DNA from: Pseudomonas sp. PDM16 | GTDB taxonomy: Bacteria; Pseudomonadota; Gammaproteobacteria; Pseudomonadales; Pseudomonadaceae | Length of the DNA: 64,000 nt | Reading direction: 5' to 3' | Assembly: GCF_014851865.1 (NCBI RefSeq) | Contig: NZ_JACVAM010000001.1 | Location: 930,001-994,000, forward strand | Shown: positions 8,804 through 19,048 of the stretch, in pieces | How the letters are laid out: each line of letters opens with the position of its first letter | Position numbering within the stretch: position 1 is the first letter of the stretch | Translations under genes and position numbers: made by a program | Notes under the pieces: model-generated | Told to the model about the DNA's origin: nothing | The model's input: the letters and a program-made list of their open reading frames with translations, nothing else | Databases searched by the model: none

Positions 8804-9670
8804 ATGAGCAACGAACTCACCGCCGAACAGATCCAGCAGGTGCTGCAGGGCATCAGCGTGCCGCCGCAGCCGCAGATCATGGTTGATCTGCAGATGGAGC
8901 AGGTCATGCCGAACCCGGACCTGCGCAGCATCGCCAAGCTGATCAGCCAGGATCCGGGGCTGTCCGGTGCGCTGCTGAAGATCGTCAATTCACCGTACTT
9001 CGGCCTGGCCAACAAGGTCAGCTCGATCCAGCGTGCGGTGAACCTGCTGGGCAGCCGCTCGGTGATCAACATGATCAACGCGCTGTCGATCAAGGGTGAG
9101 ATGACCGATGAGACCATCGTCATCCTCAACCGTTTCTGGGACACGGCCCAGGATGTGGCCATGACCTGCCTGACCCTGGCCAAGCGGATCGGTTGCGAGG
9201 CGCCAGACGAGGCCTACACCCTGGGGCTGTTCCACAACTGCGGCATTCCGCTGATGCTCAAGCGCTTCCCGCAGTACATGACCGTGATGGAGGAGGCCTA
9301 CTTCGGCGCTAGCCAGGAGCGGCGCATCGTCGATACCGAGAACCGCCTGCTCAACACCAACCATGCCGTGGTTGGCTACTTCACGGCCAAGTCGTGGAAC
9401 CTGCCGTTGCACCTGTGCGAGGCCATCGCCAACCACCACAACGCCCTGGCGATCTTCAGCGATGAGTCCAGCCGCGATGTACAGCTGAAGAACCTGCTGG
9501 CCATCCTGAAGATGGCCGAGCACATTTGCGGCTGCTACCGCGTGCTGGGCAACCAGGAGCAGGACCATGAGTGGGAAAGCATTCGCCGCCTGGTACTGGA
9601 CTATGTCGGTCTGTCCGAATACGACTTCGATACGCTCAAGGACACCATCCACGATCTGGGGGCCGGCTAA
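8804..9670 (+). CDS. HDOD-domain protein
   Basis: A 288-residue protein that is almost entirely an HDOD domain (about 15-215), a degenerate HD-superfamily module found in bacterial signalling. Recognisable pieces are VPPQPQIMVDLQ, DPGLSGALLKIVNSPYFGL, VSSIQRAVNLLGSRSVINMI, LGLFHNCGIPLM and the late NHHNAL. There is no DNA-binding, GGDEF or EAL partner domain, so it probably acts through protein contacts. Start ATG at 8804 with a weak upstream site. It sits between pfpI and mutM as in PAO1. Target unknown. Confidence 0.88.
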   Translation: MSNELTAEQIQQVLQGISVPPQPQIMVDLQMEQVMPNPDLRSIAKLISQDPGLSGALLKIVNSPYFGLANKVSSIQRAVNLLGSRSVINMINALSIKGEMTDETIVILNRFWDTAQDVAMTCLTLAKRIGCEAPDEAYTLGLFHNCGIPLMLKRFPQYMTVMEEAYFGASQERRIVDTENRLLNTNHAVVGYFTAKSWNLPLHLCEAIANHHNALAIFSDESSRDVQLKNLLAILKMAEHICGCYRVLGNQEQDHEWESIRRLVLDYVGLSEYDFDTLKDTIHDLGAG

Positions 9671-9736
9671 GCGGCGCTTAACCGCCGAGGGCCCGCCTGC
9701 TAAGGTAGGCGTCCCTTCCGTCGCAGTCTGACGTTC

Positions 9737-10549
9737 ATGCCCGAACTACCCGAAGTCGAAACCACCCGCCGCGGTATTGCGCCTCACCTTGAAGGCCAGC
9801 GCGTCAGTCGTGTGCTGGTGCGCGAGCGCCGCCTGCGCTGGCCGATCCCGGAAGACCTCGATGTGCGCCTGTCCGGACAGCGCATCGAATGTGTCGAACG
9901 ACGTGCCAAGTACCTGCTCATCCAGGCCCAGAGCGGCACCCTGATCAGCCACCTGGGGATGTCCGGGAACCTGCGCCTGGTGCCGGTTGGCGCGCCGGTG
10001 GCCAAGCATGAGCACGTCGATATCGAATTGGAGTCGGGGCTGGCACTGCGTTACACCGACCCGCGCCGCTTCGGGGCAATGCTCTGGAGCCAGGATCCGC
10101 TTAGCCATGAGCTGCTGGTGCGTCTGGGGCCGGAGCCGCTGACCGATGCCTTCGATGGCGAGCGTTTGTATCAGCTCGCGCGCGGGCGCTCCATGGCGGT
10201 CAAGCCGTTCATCATGGACAACGCCGTGGTGGTGGGTGTGGGCAACATCTACGCCACCGAAGCGCTGTTCGCTGCGGGCATCGACCCGCGTCGCGAAGCG
10301 GGTGGTATCTCCCGCGCCCGGTATATAGCTCTGGCGGTGGAGATCAAACGCATCCTCGCCCACGCCATCGAGCGCGGCGGCACTACCCTGCGCGATTTCA
10401 TCGGTGGCGACGGCCAGCCGGGCTACTTCCAGCAGGAGCTGTTCGCCTACGGGCGTGGAGGTGAGTTCTGCAAGGTCTGTGGCAGTACCCTGCGTGAGGT
10501 CAAGTTGGGCCAGCGCGCTAGCGTCTACTGCCCCAAGTGCCAGCGCTGA
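9737..10549 (+). CDS. mutM: formamidopyrimidine-DNA glycosylase
   Basis: MutM/Fpg removes 8-oxoguanine and formamidopyrimidines and nicks the abasic site. The protein is 270 residues, the normal length. The N-terminus [13 protein letters not shown] supplies the catalytic Pro2 and Glu3, the helix-two-turn-helix region contains [14 protein letters not shown], and the C-terminus is a four-cysteine zinc finger (CKVC ... CPKC). The ATG at 9737 is fixed because the N-terminal proline must be residue 2. Confidence 0.98.
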   Translation: MPELPEVETTRRGIAPHLEGQRVSRVLVRERRLRWPIPEDLDVRLSGQRIECVERRAKYLLIQAQSGTLISHLGMSGNLRLVPVGAPVAKHEHVDIELESGLALRYTDPRRFGAMLWSQDPLSHELLVRLGPEPLTDAFDGERLYQLARGRSMAVKPFIMDNAVVVGVGNIYATEALFAAGIDPRREAGGISRARYIALAVEIKRILAHAIERGGTTLRDFIGGDGQPGYFQQELFAYGRGGEFCKVCGSTLREVKLGQRASVYCPKCQR

Positions 10550-10593
10550 GCGCGCCGATCCCCACTGCCGAGAACAATAACAAGAGGTCAAAG

Positions 10594-11154
10594 ATGTCCG
10601 GCAATTACCTGCTGCCCAACCCGTTCGCCGAATGGGTCGGGCGCACCGCCCTGCGCCTGATGGGCTGGCGCATCGAGGGTGAACTGCCGCGGCTCGACAA
10701 GTTCGTCGCCATCGGCGCCCACCACACCTCCAACTGGGACTTCGTGATCTTCATCGCGCTGAAGTTCGTCCTGCGCTTGAATGCCCGCTGGTTCGGCAAG
10801 CACGGCATCTTCCGCTGGCCGTTCGGTTCTGTGCTGCGCAGCTGGGGCGGTATTCCGATTCAGCGCCATCTCAGCCTGAATATGGTGGAACAGGCGATCC
10901 AGGGTTTCCGCGACAATCGCGAGTTCATCCTGGTGCTCTCGCCAGAAGGCACGCGCAAAAAGGTGGAGCGCTGGAGAATGGGCTTCTACCATATCGCTGT
11001 CGGAGCAGGCGTGCCCATCGTTCCAGGGGCCTTGGACTATGCCAACCGGCGAGTCGTCATAGGTGCGCCCCTCTTGCCAACGGGCGATGCACAAGCGGAC
11101 TTGACCACCCTGCTGGCGTTTAAGAAGCCGGAATATGCATTCCTCGGCGATTGA
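10594..11154 (+). CDS. lysophospholipid acyltransferase family protein (PlsC-like)
   Basis: A 186-residue protein with the glycerolipid acyltransferase signature: HHTSNWD (H-x4-D, motif I), GGIPIQR (motif II), LSPEGTRKK (E-G-T-R, motif III) and VPIVPGALDY (motif IV). The ATG at 10594 has AAGAGG upstream; the frame is open to 10537 but that part overlaps the end of mutM. It is shorter than true PlsC and has no long membrane anchor, so the acyl acceptor is uncertain. It follows mutM by 44 bases and may be co-transcribed. Confidence 0.85.
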   Translation: MSGNYLLPNPFAEWVGRTALRLMGWRIEGELPRLDKFVAIGAHHTSNWDFVIFIALKFVLRLNARWFGKHGIFRWPFGSVLRSWGGIPIQRHLSLNMVEQAIQGFRDNREFILVLSPEGTRKKVERWRMGFYHIAVGAGVPIVPGALDYANRRVVIGAPLLPTGDAQADLTTLLAFKKPEYAFLGD

Positions 11155-11165
11155 CGGTGTTCACG

Positions 11166-11193
11166 CTGACATTTGCGCGAGCGCTGTTATAGT
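11166..11193 (+). promoter_or_regulatory. candidate sigma-70 promoter for the small membrane protein gene
   Basis: CTGACA at 11166-11171 and TATAGT at 11188-11193 are separated by 16 bases, a close match to the sigma-70 consensus. They lie 46 bases upstream of the ATG at 11239. Judged by eye only. Confidence 0.5.
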
Positions 11194-11238
11194 TAACGGC
11201 ACTGCTCTGTCAAAACTAAACAAATGAAGGACCGCGCC

Positions 11239-11577
11239 ATGAACCTGTTTCGCTCTACCGCCGCTGTCTTGGCTCTGACCACTGGCCTGCTGGCATTGCC
11301 GGCTCAGGCGGAAGTGGCTCAGCAGAATACCAGTGGCGACCCGCTCTACACCGTCGAAGCACCCAAGGGTTACGCCATGATCGGAGACCTGGTCATCGCG
11401 CGTCCGTTGCTGATTGCGGGCACTGTGATCGGTGCAGGTCTGTTCGTGATCAGCTCACCCTTCACCCTAGCCGGTGGCAATTTCAAGGAGTCCGCCAAGT
11501 CTCTGGTGGGTGAGCCGGCGATGGCTGCATTCGTACGTTGCCTGGGTTGCACCGAGAGCGGTTACAAGAGGGACTGA
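11239..11577 (+). CDS. small exported membrane-associated protein, unknown function
   Basis: A 112-residue protein. I start it at the second ATG (11239), which has AAGGA eight bases upstream; the ATG at 11224 has none. Residues 1-24 are a signal peptide ending ALPAQA. A hydrophobic segment (about 47-68, [21 protein letters not shown]) could span or dock on the membrane. A CLGC pair near the C-terminus may form a disulfide or bind metal. It is flanked by its own promoter and a strong terminator, so it is a monocistronic unit. No family recognised. Confidence 0.7.
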   Translation: MNLFRSTAAVLALTTGLLALPAQAEVAQQNTSGDPLYTVEAPKGYAMIGDLVIARPLLIAGTVIGAGLFVISSPFTLAGGNFKESAKSLVGEPAMAAFVRCLGCTESGYKRD

Positions 11578-11594
11578 TTTACTCGCCCTGAGCG

Positions 11595-11630
11595 AAAGGC
11601 CCCCGGCATGTGAATGCCGGGGGCCTTTTC
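11595..11630 (+). terminator. rho-independent terminator
   Basis: A perfect 15-bp stem at 11595-11609 and 11614-11628 with a GTGA loop, followed by a T-rich tail. It ends the small membrane protein gene. It also shows that the reading frame of the next gene, which is open from 11610, cannot start that early. Confidence 0.9.
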
Positions 11631-11678
11631 ATTTTCAGCCTGGTTAGTATTGGCGCCTGGGGCGGGATGGAGATTGAT

Positions 11679-13517
11679 ATGAAGAGCTACGGACGTGCGA
11701 GCTTGCTGGCCCTGCTGGTCGTCGGCCTGGGGTGGTCCTTCTGGAGCAGCGCCGGCTGGCTGCAGCTCTGCGCTGGTCTGGCCATGTTCCTGTTCGGCAT
11801 GCAGTGCCTGGAGGAGGGGTTGCGCCAGCTGGCGGGCGGCAAGCTTGAGCAATTGCTTGCACGCAGCACGGCCACATCGGGCAAGGCCATGCTGTTCGGC
11901 GTTGGCGGCACCATGCTGCTGCAGTCGAGCACCCTGGTGTCGTTGCTGACCATCGCGTTCATCAGTACCGGGTTGATCCAGTTGGCCGGTGGCATCGCGA
12001 TTCTGTTCGGTGCCAACCTTGGTGCTACCAGTGGCATTTGGCTGCTGGCGATGGCCGGGCAGAACCTTAGCCTCAGCCCGTTGGCGCTGCCGCTGCTGGT
12101 GTTCGGAGTGCTTGCTGGGTTCAACGGTCCACAGAGCAAGGCTGCTGGGCGCATTGTGCTGGGCATCGCCTTCATCTTCTTCGGCATCGATCAGATCAAG
12201 GATGGCTTTTCCAGCCTGGGCGGCGACCTGGACATGAGCGGCCAACAGGTCGATGGATTGACCGGGCAATTGCTGTTCACCCTGATCGGCCTTGTTGGCA
12301 CGGTGGTACTGCAGTCCAGCCATGCAACGCTGATGCTGACCCTGGCGGCGCTGGCCGGAGGGCAGCTGGAGCTGGGGCAGAGTCTGGCCATCGCCATTGG
12401 CTCGAATGTCGGTAGCAGCGTGAGTACGGCGGTGGTCGGCTCACTGGGCGGTAATCGCAGCGGGCAGCGGCTGGCGCTGGCGCATGTGCTGTTCAACGTG
12501 GTTACGGCAATCCTGGCCTTCGTGTTGCTCACGCCACTCACCTGGCTGGTGCAATGGCTCACCGGCCTGGTCGGTCTCGGCAACAACAGTCTGATCCAGC
12601 TGGCGCTGTTTCACAGCCTGTTCAATGCCGGCGGCGTTCTGCTGTTCTGGCCCCTGCAGGCACATCTGGCTGCAGGGTTGCTGCGCTGGCTGCCGGAGGC
12701 GGCGGAGCCACATGTGCTGATCACTGAGCTGGCCATGCCAGGGCCCCAGGAGTTGCCGCGCACGCGTGCGCGCTATCTCAGCGAGCAGGCACTGGACTCG
12801 GTGGATGCCGCCGCCAGTGCGGTGATGCGCGAGCTACGGCATCTTGGCAGGCTGAGCCTGGAGGTGATTTGTCACGCGCTCTACCTACCTGTGGATCAGT
12901 TGTCACGTGTGCAGGGTGACGAGGTTCTGCTGCAGGCGGCCCCGGATGCTCATGCGCTGGATGCCGAAGCGCTCTATCAGCGCCACATCAAGGGTGTTTA
13001 CGGTGATCTGCTGAGCTTCATGGGGCGTCTAGAGCTGCCGCTGGACGAAGCGCATCGGCAGTTCTGGCTGGCTGGCCAGCTCGCAGCGCTCCAGCTGGTA
13101 GATGCGGTGAAGGACGCCAAACACTTGCAGAAGAACCTTGGCCACCAGCTGCGCCAGCCGCCTTCTACCGTGCGCAATGCCTATGTCGAACTACGTCGGC
13201 ATCTGCTGATGCTGATTCATGAGCTGTACGAGCTGGCGCGCATGGATGTCAGCGATACAGCCTGGAGCGAGCGGTTGCGCATGCTCGACGACGAAGGCGC
13301 AGAGTTTGATCGAGCTTATCGGGAGCGGTTGTTCGCCATGGTCCGCGAGGGCCAGCTCGATGGCCTGCAGACCAGCTCGCTGATGAATGATCTGGGCTAT
13401 GTCGGGCGTATCTTCCAGAGCCTGCGTAACGTACTGCTGCTCGCCGAGGAGCAGGCCCCGCTGCATGGTATGCGTCAGGTCGAGACCGAGCGTGGTCCGC
13501 TGATCGTCATCGATTGA
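11679..13517 (+). CDS. Na/Pi cotransporter family protein with C-terminal PhoU-like domain
   Basis: A 612-residue inner-membrane protein of the NptA/YjbB type, proposed to move phosphate with sodium. The first half (about 1-330) has many hydrophobic helices and the family's two inverted Na/Pi repeats, each with a QSS motif (LLQSSTLVSLL and VLQSSHATLML). From about residue 360 the protein is soluble and helical, like PhoU (REL-HLGRLSLEVI, KDAKHLQKN). I start at the ATG at 11679, with GGAG just upstream. Its stop abuts the stop of ggt on the other strand with no gap. Transport direction is not shown by sequence. Confidence 0.87.
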   Translation: MKSYGRASLLALLVVGLGWSFWSSAGWLQLCAGLAMFLFGMQCLEEGLRQLAGGKLEQLLARSTATSGKAMLFGVGGTMLLQSSTLVSLLTIAFISTGLIQLAGGIAILFGANLGATSGIWLLAMAGQNLSLSPLALPLLVFGVLAGFNGPQSKAAGRIVLGIAFIFFGIDQIKDGFSSLGGDLDMSGQQVDGLTGQLLFTLIGLVGTVVLQSSHATLMLTLAALAGGQLELGQSLAIAIGSNVGSSVSTAVVGSLGGNRSGQRLALAHVLFNVVTAILAFVLLTPLTWLVQWLTGLVGLGNNSLIQLALFHSLFNAGGVLLFWPLQAHLAAGLLRWLPEAAEPHVLITELAMPGPQELPRTRARYLSEQALDSVDAAASAVMRELRHLGRLSLEVICHALYLPVDQLSRVQGDEVLLQAAPDAHALDAEALYQRHIKGVYGDLLSFMGRLELPLDEAHRQFWLAGQLAALQLVDAVKDAKHLQKNLGHQLRQPPSTVRNAYVELRRHLLMLIHELYELARMDVSDTAWSERLRMLDDEGAEFDRAYRERLFAMVREGQLDGLQTSSLMNDLGYVGRIFQSLRNVLLLAEEQAPLHGMRQVETERGPLIVID

Positions 13518-15200
13518 TCAGCGCGGACGCTCCAATAGACTGGCGCGGCCTACGCCCCGTGGATCACTAGCCGCTTCCACCTGGCCGTTGTCCTTGCGCC
13601 AGAGCAGTACCTGCTGGTTGCCGTAGCTGCGTTCGACCCGTTTGAGTCGGTGTCCGCGCATTTCCAGACTGCTCAGTTGGCTGGCGCTGAAGGCATCGGC
13701 CTCATGTTCGATCACATCAGGCAGGAACTGGTGGTGGTAGCGCGGTGTGGCGGGCCATTGCTGCACCGGCTTGCCGTCCAGGTAATCGAGTACGGCCAGC
13801 AGCACCATGCTGGGGATGCGGCTGCCGCCTGGCGTGCCGAAGCTGGCCAGCTCTTTGTCGCTTTCGATGAAGGTCGGACTCATCGACGACAGCGGCCGCT
13901 TGCCTGGGGCGATGGTGTTGGCCTGGCTGCCGGACAGGCCATAGGCGTTGCTGCCTCGCGGGTCGGCGGCGAAGTCGTCCATCTCGTTGTTGAGCAGCAC
14001 ACCGGTACCGGGCACGGTGAAGGCGGCGCCGAACGGCAGGTTGATCGACAGGGTGGCGGCTACTGCGTTGCCTTCTGTATCCAATACGGTGAAGTGGGTG
14101 GTGTGATCGCCCTCGCGCCAGGCCGGCGAGGGTGGCAGGCTGGTGCTGGGGGTGGCGTTCTGCAGGGCGATGCTCTTGGCCAACCCTTTCAGGTAATCGG
14201 GTGCGAGCAGCTGCGGCAGCGGATTGCGCATATGGTCTGGATCGCCCAGTAGGCCTCGGTCGCGGTAGGCGCGGCGCAGGGTTTCCACCACGTAGTGGCT
14301 GCGCTGGACAGCGCCGGCCTTTTGCCACGGTAGCTGTTGCAGCATCAGCAGGCTCTGCGCTAGGGCCACGCCGCCGGCCGAGGGGGGCGGTGCCCCGATC
14401 AATTCGCGGCCGTCAGCCAGGGCCACACGCAGAGGCTGGCGCTCCACCACGCGATAGTCGCGCAGATCGTGGGCGCTCCAGATACCGCCACCGGCTTTCA
14501 CCCCCTCCAACAGCAGGCGTGCGGTTTCGCCACTGTAGAAACCGGCGTGGCCATCGCGAGCCAGGCGCTCCAAGGTGCGGGCCAGTGCTGGTTGGCGCAA
14601 CAGGCCGTGTAGCGGTGGAATACGGCCCTGGTCGAGGAAGATGGTTGTGCTGGTAGGGTCCTGTTTAAGGGCTTCCAGGCGCCATTCGGCACGCTCACGA
14701 TAGATCCGGTCGATACCGACACCGTCGCGCGCCAGGCGGATGGCCGGAGTCAGCGAGTCGGTCAGCGGCAGCTTGCCGTAGCGTTCTGCCAGATGGGCCA
14801 GCGCTGCCGGCAGGCCGGGGATGGCGGCGGCCAGTGGGCCGTTCAGCGACAGGTCGCGCTGGACCGTACCGTTGCGCCGATAGAGGTCTGGGCCGGCGCC
14901 CAGTGGTGCGCGCTCGCGAGCGTCGATGAAGCGATAAGTCGGGGTTTCGCCGGCCTGGCGCAGCAGGAAGAAACCGCCACCCCCCAGGCCTGAGCCGTAG
15001 GGTTCGGCTACGGCCAGTGCGGCGGCGATGGCGACGGCGGCATCGAAGGCATTGCCGCCCTGGGCCAGGGTTTCCAGGCCGGCTACGGTGGCGGCGGGGT
15101 GGGCCGTGGCCACGGCAGCCTGTTCCGGCTTGGTTGATGCGGCCTGGGCGCTCAGCGTGCAGGTCAGCAGCAGGCCGGCGAGAAGAGTCTTGGGCGACAT
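13518..15200 (-). CDS. ggt: gamma-glutamyltransferase precursor
   Basis: A 560-residue periplasmic Ntn-hydrolase that transfers or hydrolyses the gamma-glutamyl group of glutathione and similar compounds. Residues 1-20 are a signal peptide ending SAQA. The autoprocessing site is Thr367 in DHTTHFTVLD, which becomes the N-terminus of the small subunit. Downstream GTGVLLNNEMDDF and RPLSSMSPT are the substrate-binding motifs, and GSRIPSMV matches the usual GG-S-R-I segment. Same place as PAO1 PA0361 (from memory). It follows fdx1 by 83 bases on the same strand. Confidence 0.95.
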   Translation of the reverse strand: MSPKTLLAGLLLTCTLSAQAASTKPEQAAVATAHPAATVAGLETLAQGGNAFDAAVAIAAALAVAEPYGSGLGGGGFFLLRQAGETPTYRFIDARERAPLGAGPDLYRRNGTVQRDLSLNGPLAAAIPGLPAALAHLAERYGKLPLTDSLTPAIRLARDGVGIDRIYRERAEWRLEALKQDPTSTTIFLDQGRIPPLHGLLRQPALARTLERLARDGHAGFYSGETARLLLEGVKAGGGIWSAHDLRDYRVVERQPLRVALADGRELIGAPPPSAGGVALAQSLLMLQQLPWQKAGAVQRSHYVVETLRRAYRDRGLLGDPDHMRNPLPQLLAPDYLKGLAKSIALQNATPSTSLPPSPAWREGDHTTHFTVLDTEGNAVAATLSINLPFGAAFTVPGTGVLLNNEMDDFAADPRGSNAYGLSGSQANTIAPGKRPLSSMSPTFIESDKELASFGTPGGSRIPSMVLLAVLDYLDGKPVQQWPATPRYHHQFLPDVIEHEADAFSASQLSSLEMRGHRLKRVERSYGNQQVLLWRKDNGQVEAASDPRGVGRASLLERPR

Positions 15201-15283
15201 GGGTTCGATTCGGACAGGGCAGGGGTTACAGCCTAGCGGAGATCGATAGCCGGCGCGGTGAACGATGGTTCAGATCCGGGAAG

Positions 15284-15580
<297 letters not shown>

Positions 15581-15678
15581 TCAATGGGCGAATTGTGCCG
15601 GATCGGAGAGCCTGGCGCCATGCGCAGGCGACTGGGGGAGTCTGTTCACGATCCCGCGAGCTAGAGATAAACGGTGGC

Positions 15679-15775
15679 GCAACGACCGGCGGGAGTAACA
15701 GCCGTAGGCTGGCCCGTAGGGCAAGCGCTAGCGAGTAAAGCGGCTGAGGAAGCGGAGTTTACAAGTCGTAAATGA
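15679..15775. repeat. dispersed intergenic repeat, copy B, in the 348-base fdx1-coaD gap
   Basis: It aligns with 7941-8035 along its length (TAACAGCC-TAGGCTGGCC, AGCG-AGCGA, GCGGAGTTTACAAGTCGTAAA). The gap from 15536 to 15883 has no gene. After the repeat, 15776-15860 is rich in short inverted repeats such as GGGCCGCGCTGAAGCGCG and may be the rest of a longer unit missing in copy A. Confidence 0.65.
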
Positions 15776-15883
15776 GCATGACTCGCTCCGCTCACCCTTC
15801 GGGCCGCGCTGAAGCGCGTTAGCCGCAAGCTGCTTTCCGAAGCCGCTTTCAACGCCGTTTAGCCGACGCGCAGCAGATCGTGA

Positions 15884-16798
<915 letters not shown>

Positions 16799-16802
<4 letters not shown>

Positions 16803-18391
16803 GCCTTGAGGCGCTCGGCCAGCAGGGTCGAGAGCTTGGCGGTGAGGCCGTAGATCGACAGCTGCGGGTTGGCGCCGATGCTGGTGGGGAATAGCGAGCC
16901 GTCGTGGATCGACAGGTTCTCCAGCTGGTGGTGGCGACCCAAGCTGTCGGTGACTGCCGTATTCTCGTCTTCGCCCATGGCGCAGCCCCCCATCACGTGC
17001 GCGCTACCCAAGCGGGTCTGGTACAGGCGCAGATCGAGGCGGTCGATCAGCGCCTTGGCTTCGGACGGCGTCTTGGCGAAATCGGCGGCGGCGTGTACCG
17101 GCAGCACAGCCTTGGCGCCGGCCGCGAACTGGATTTCGGCCATGTTGTGGAAGGCCCGACGAATGCCGTCCCAGGTGTAGTCGGTCATCTGGTAGTCGAG
17201 CACCGGCGTGCCGTCGCCGCGCAGCTCCACCGTGCCTTCGGCGCTGTCCGGGTGGAAGCCGTCGCGCATCAGCGCCAACATCATATTGGTATGTGGCAAC
17301 TGATCCATGCGCAGAGCGTTTTCGGTGCCGAAGCGTCCAAGCAGGGTGGCGGCCAGGGCCGGCTGCAGCGGCGGCACCTCGAGCTTGTAGGACATCTGCC
17401 CGGTGGCGCCATCGTTCCACTGGAAGTGGTCGGAGTACACCGACTGCGGCGCGCCGTAGAAGGGGTTGATGACTTGCTCGAACTGCGCTGCGGAGAAGTT
17501 CACCACGTGCAGGAAGGTGCGTTTGCCGGCCCGCAGGTGTGGGTCCGGGGCTTTCGAGCGTAGCAGCAGAGCCGGTGAGTTGATGCCGCCGCCGGCCAGC
17601 ACATAGTGGCGGGCCTTGACCATGATGCGCCGACCGTTCGGAGCCACTGCGCGCTCATCCATGCCCAGGCATTCCAGGCCGCTGATGTGATTGCCATCGT
17701 GTAACAGGCGCTCGGCTCGAGCCAGGTAGAGGAGGGCGCCGCCTTTGTCGAGCGCGGCCGGAATGGTGGTGACCAGCATCGATTGCTTGGCATTGACCGG
17801 GCAGCCCATGCCGCAATAGCCGAGGTTCCAGCAGCCGCGTACGTTGCGCGGGATGATGTGCCAGGCGTAGCCGAGCTTCTCGCAGCCGTCCTTGATCACT
17901 TGGTTGTTGGGGTTCGGCGGAATGGCCCAGGGCATCACGCCCAGGCGCTGTTCCATCTGCTCGAACCAGGGCGCCATCTCGGCGGCGCCGTGGCCCTGTA
18001 CGCCGTGTGCATCGGCCCAGTGCTGCAGGGTTGGTTCCGGGGTGCGGAAGCTGGAGGTCCAGTTGACCAGGGTGGTACCGCCCACGGCACGACCCTGCAT
18101 GATGGTGATGGCGCCGTCCTTGCTCAGGCGGCCGATGCCTTCCTGATACAGCTGTGGGTAGGCGTCGGCTTCCTGCATCTTGAAGTCGCTGCTGGTTTTC
18201 AGCGGGCCTTCCTCGATCAGCAGCACCTTGAACCCAGCAGCGCTGAGGATCTCGGCGGTGGTACCGCCGCCGGCGCCGCTGCCGATGATGGCGACATCGG
18301 CCTCCAGCAGCAGGTCCTTCTCCAGGCGTGAGCCGTCGTAGGTGGTCCAGCCGCGGGCCAGACCATCGCGGAAAATATCGGGTACAGGCAT
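16799..18391 (-). CDS. laoA: GMC-family long-chain alcohol oxidoreductase LaoA
   Basis: A 530-residue FAD-dependent GMC oxidoreductase. The dinucleotide-binding motif is AIIGSGAGGGTTAEIL near residues 34-49, with VGGTTLVNW as the second GMC signature and AHVMGGCAMGED near the C-terminus. In P. aeruginosa the corresponding gene (PA0364, LaoA) oxidises long-chain alcohols formed from alkyl sulfates and alkanes. The neighbours laoB, laoC and laoR are in the same order here. There is no signal peptide of its own; export or membrane docking may rely on LaoB, which is inference. Confidence 0.88.
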
Positions 18392-18493
18392 GTTCAGGTT
18401 CTCTTGTAATTATTCAGGGCTCTATCCCTGTTCGCGCATCGCAGGCTTGAGCGTCGATATGCGCGGTACATCTACCGTCGAAGTGCATGGTTG

Positions 18494-19039
18494 TCAGAAC
18501 TGGGGTGGACCGGGGTAACCGCAGTGGGCCCACGACTGCGGCCGGCCATACCAGGCCATCTGTACCAGCTGCAGCAGCGAGGCATGGCCCATGCGCAGCA
18601 GGTCCAGCGAGCTGTGCTCCCAGCGTGCCAGGAACTGGCGGATATCATCGGCACTGGCATTCTCCCAGCTGCCCCAGATACCGGTCAGCGGGCCGCGGGT
18701 AACGGTCATGCCCAGCACGTCGAACAGCTGCTGGGTGAGTTTGAGCAGCTCGGGTGACAAGTAGCTCAGACTGCGGTCGATGCCTTGCAGGGTCGCATCC
18801 ACGGCCGCCTGCAGGGCGTCTGGTTTCACCGCGCCCTCCAGTACTACCGGGATGAGCGCGCGCAAGCTCGGCAGGTCGCTGCTGCGCAGGGTGACGTAGC
18901 CAGCGGCCGGGCCACTGGACGAGCAGCCGCTGAGGCTGGCGGTGACACCTGCGGTGGCCAGGAACGCCCCACCGAGCAGGCCGACCTTGAGCAGGCCGCG
19001 ACGCGAGAGCTGCGGCGCGGCTGGAGACATGTCGGTCAT
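18494..19039 (-). CDS. laoB: LaoB, Tat-signal small partner of the GMC oxidoreductase
   Basis: A 181-residue protein with a twin-arginine signal (SRRGLLKVG, 12-20), a hydrophobic stretch, then LSGC with Cys39 as a possible lipidation site. The rest is helical and resembles the small subunit found beside gluconate-dehydrogenase-type GMC enzymes. It is ten bases downstream of laoC and about 100 upstream of laoA on the same strand. The P. aeruginosa equivalent (PA0365) is needed for alcohol oxidation by LaoA. A role in carrying LaoA to the membrane or periplasm is inferred from the signal. Confidence 0.83.
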   Translation of the reverse strand: MTDMSPAAPQLSRRGLLKVGLLGGAFLATAGVTASLSGCSSSGPAAGYVTLRSSDLPSLRALIPVVLEGAVKPDALQAAVDATLQGIDRSLSYLSPELLKLTQQLFDVLGMTVTRGPLTGIWGSWENASADDIRQFLARWEHSSLDLLRMGHASLLQLVQMAWYGRPQSWAHCGYPGPPQF

Positions 19040-19048
19040 GGTGGCCCC

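Noticed and set aside
11610..11678. earlier start of the Na/Pi cotransporter
   Set aside because: The codons lie inside the terminator hairpin of the previous gene; the ATG at 11679 has a ribosome binding site.
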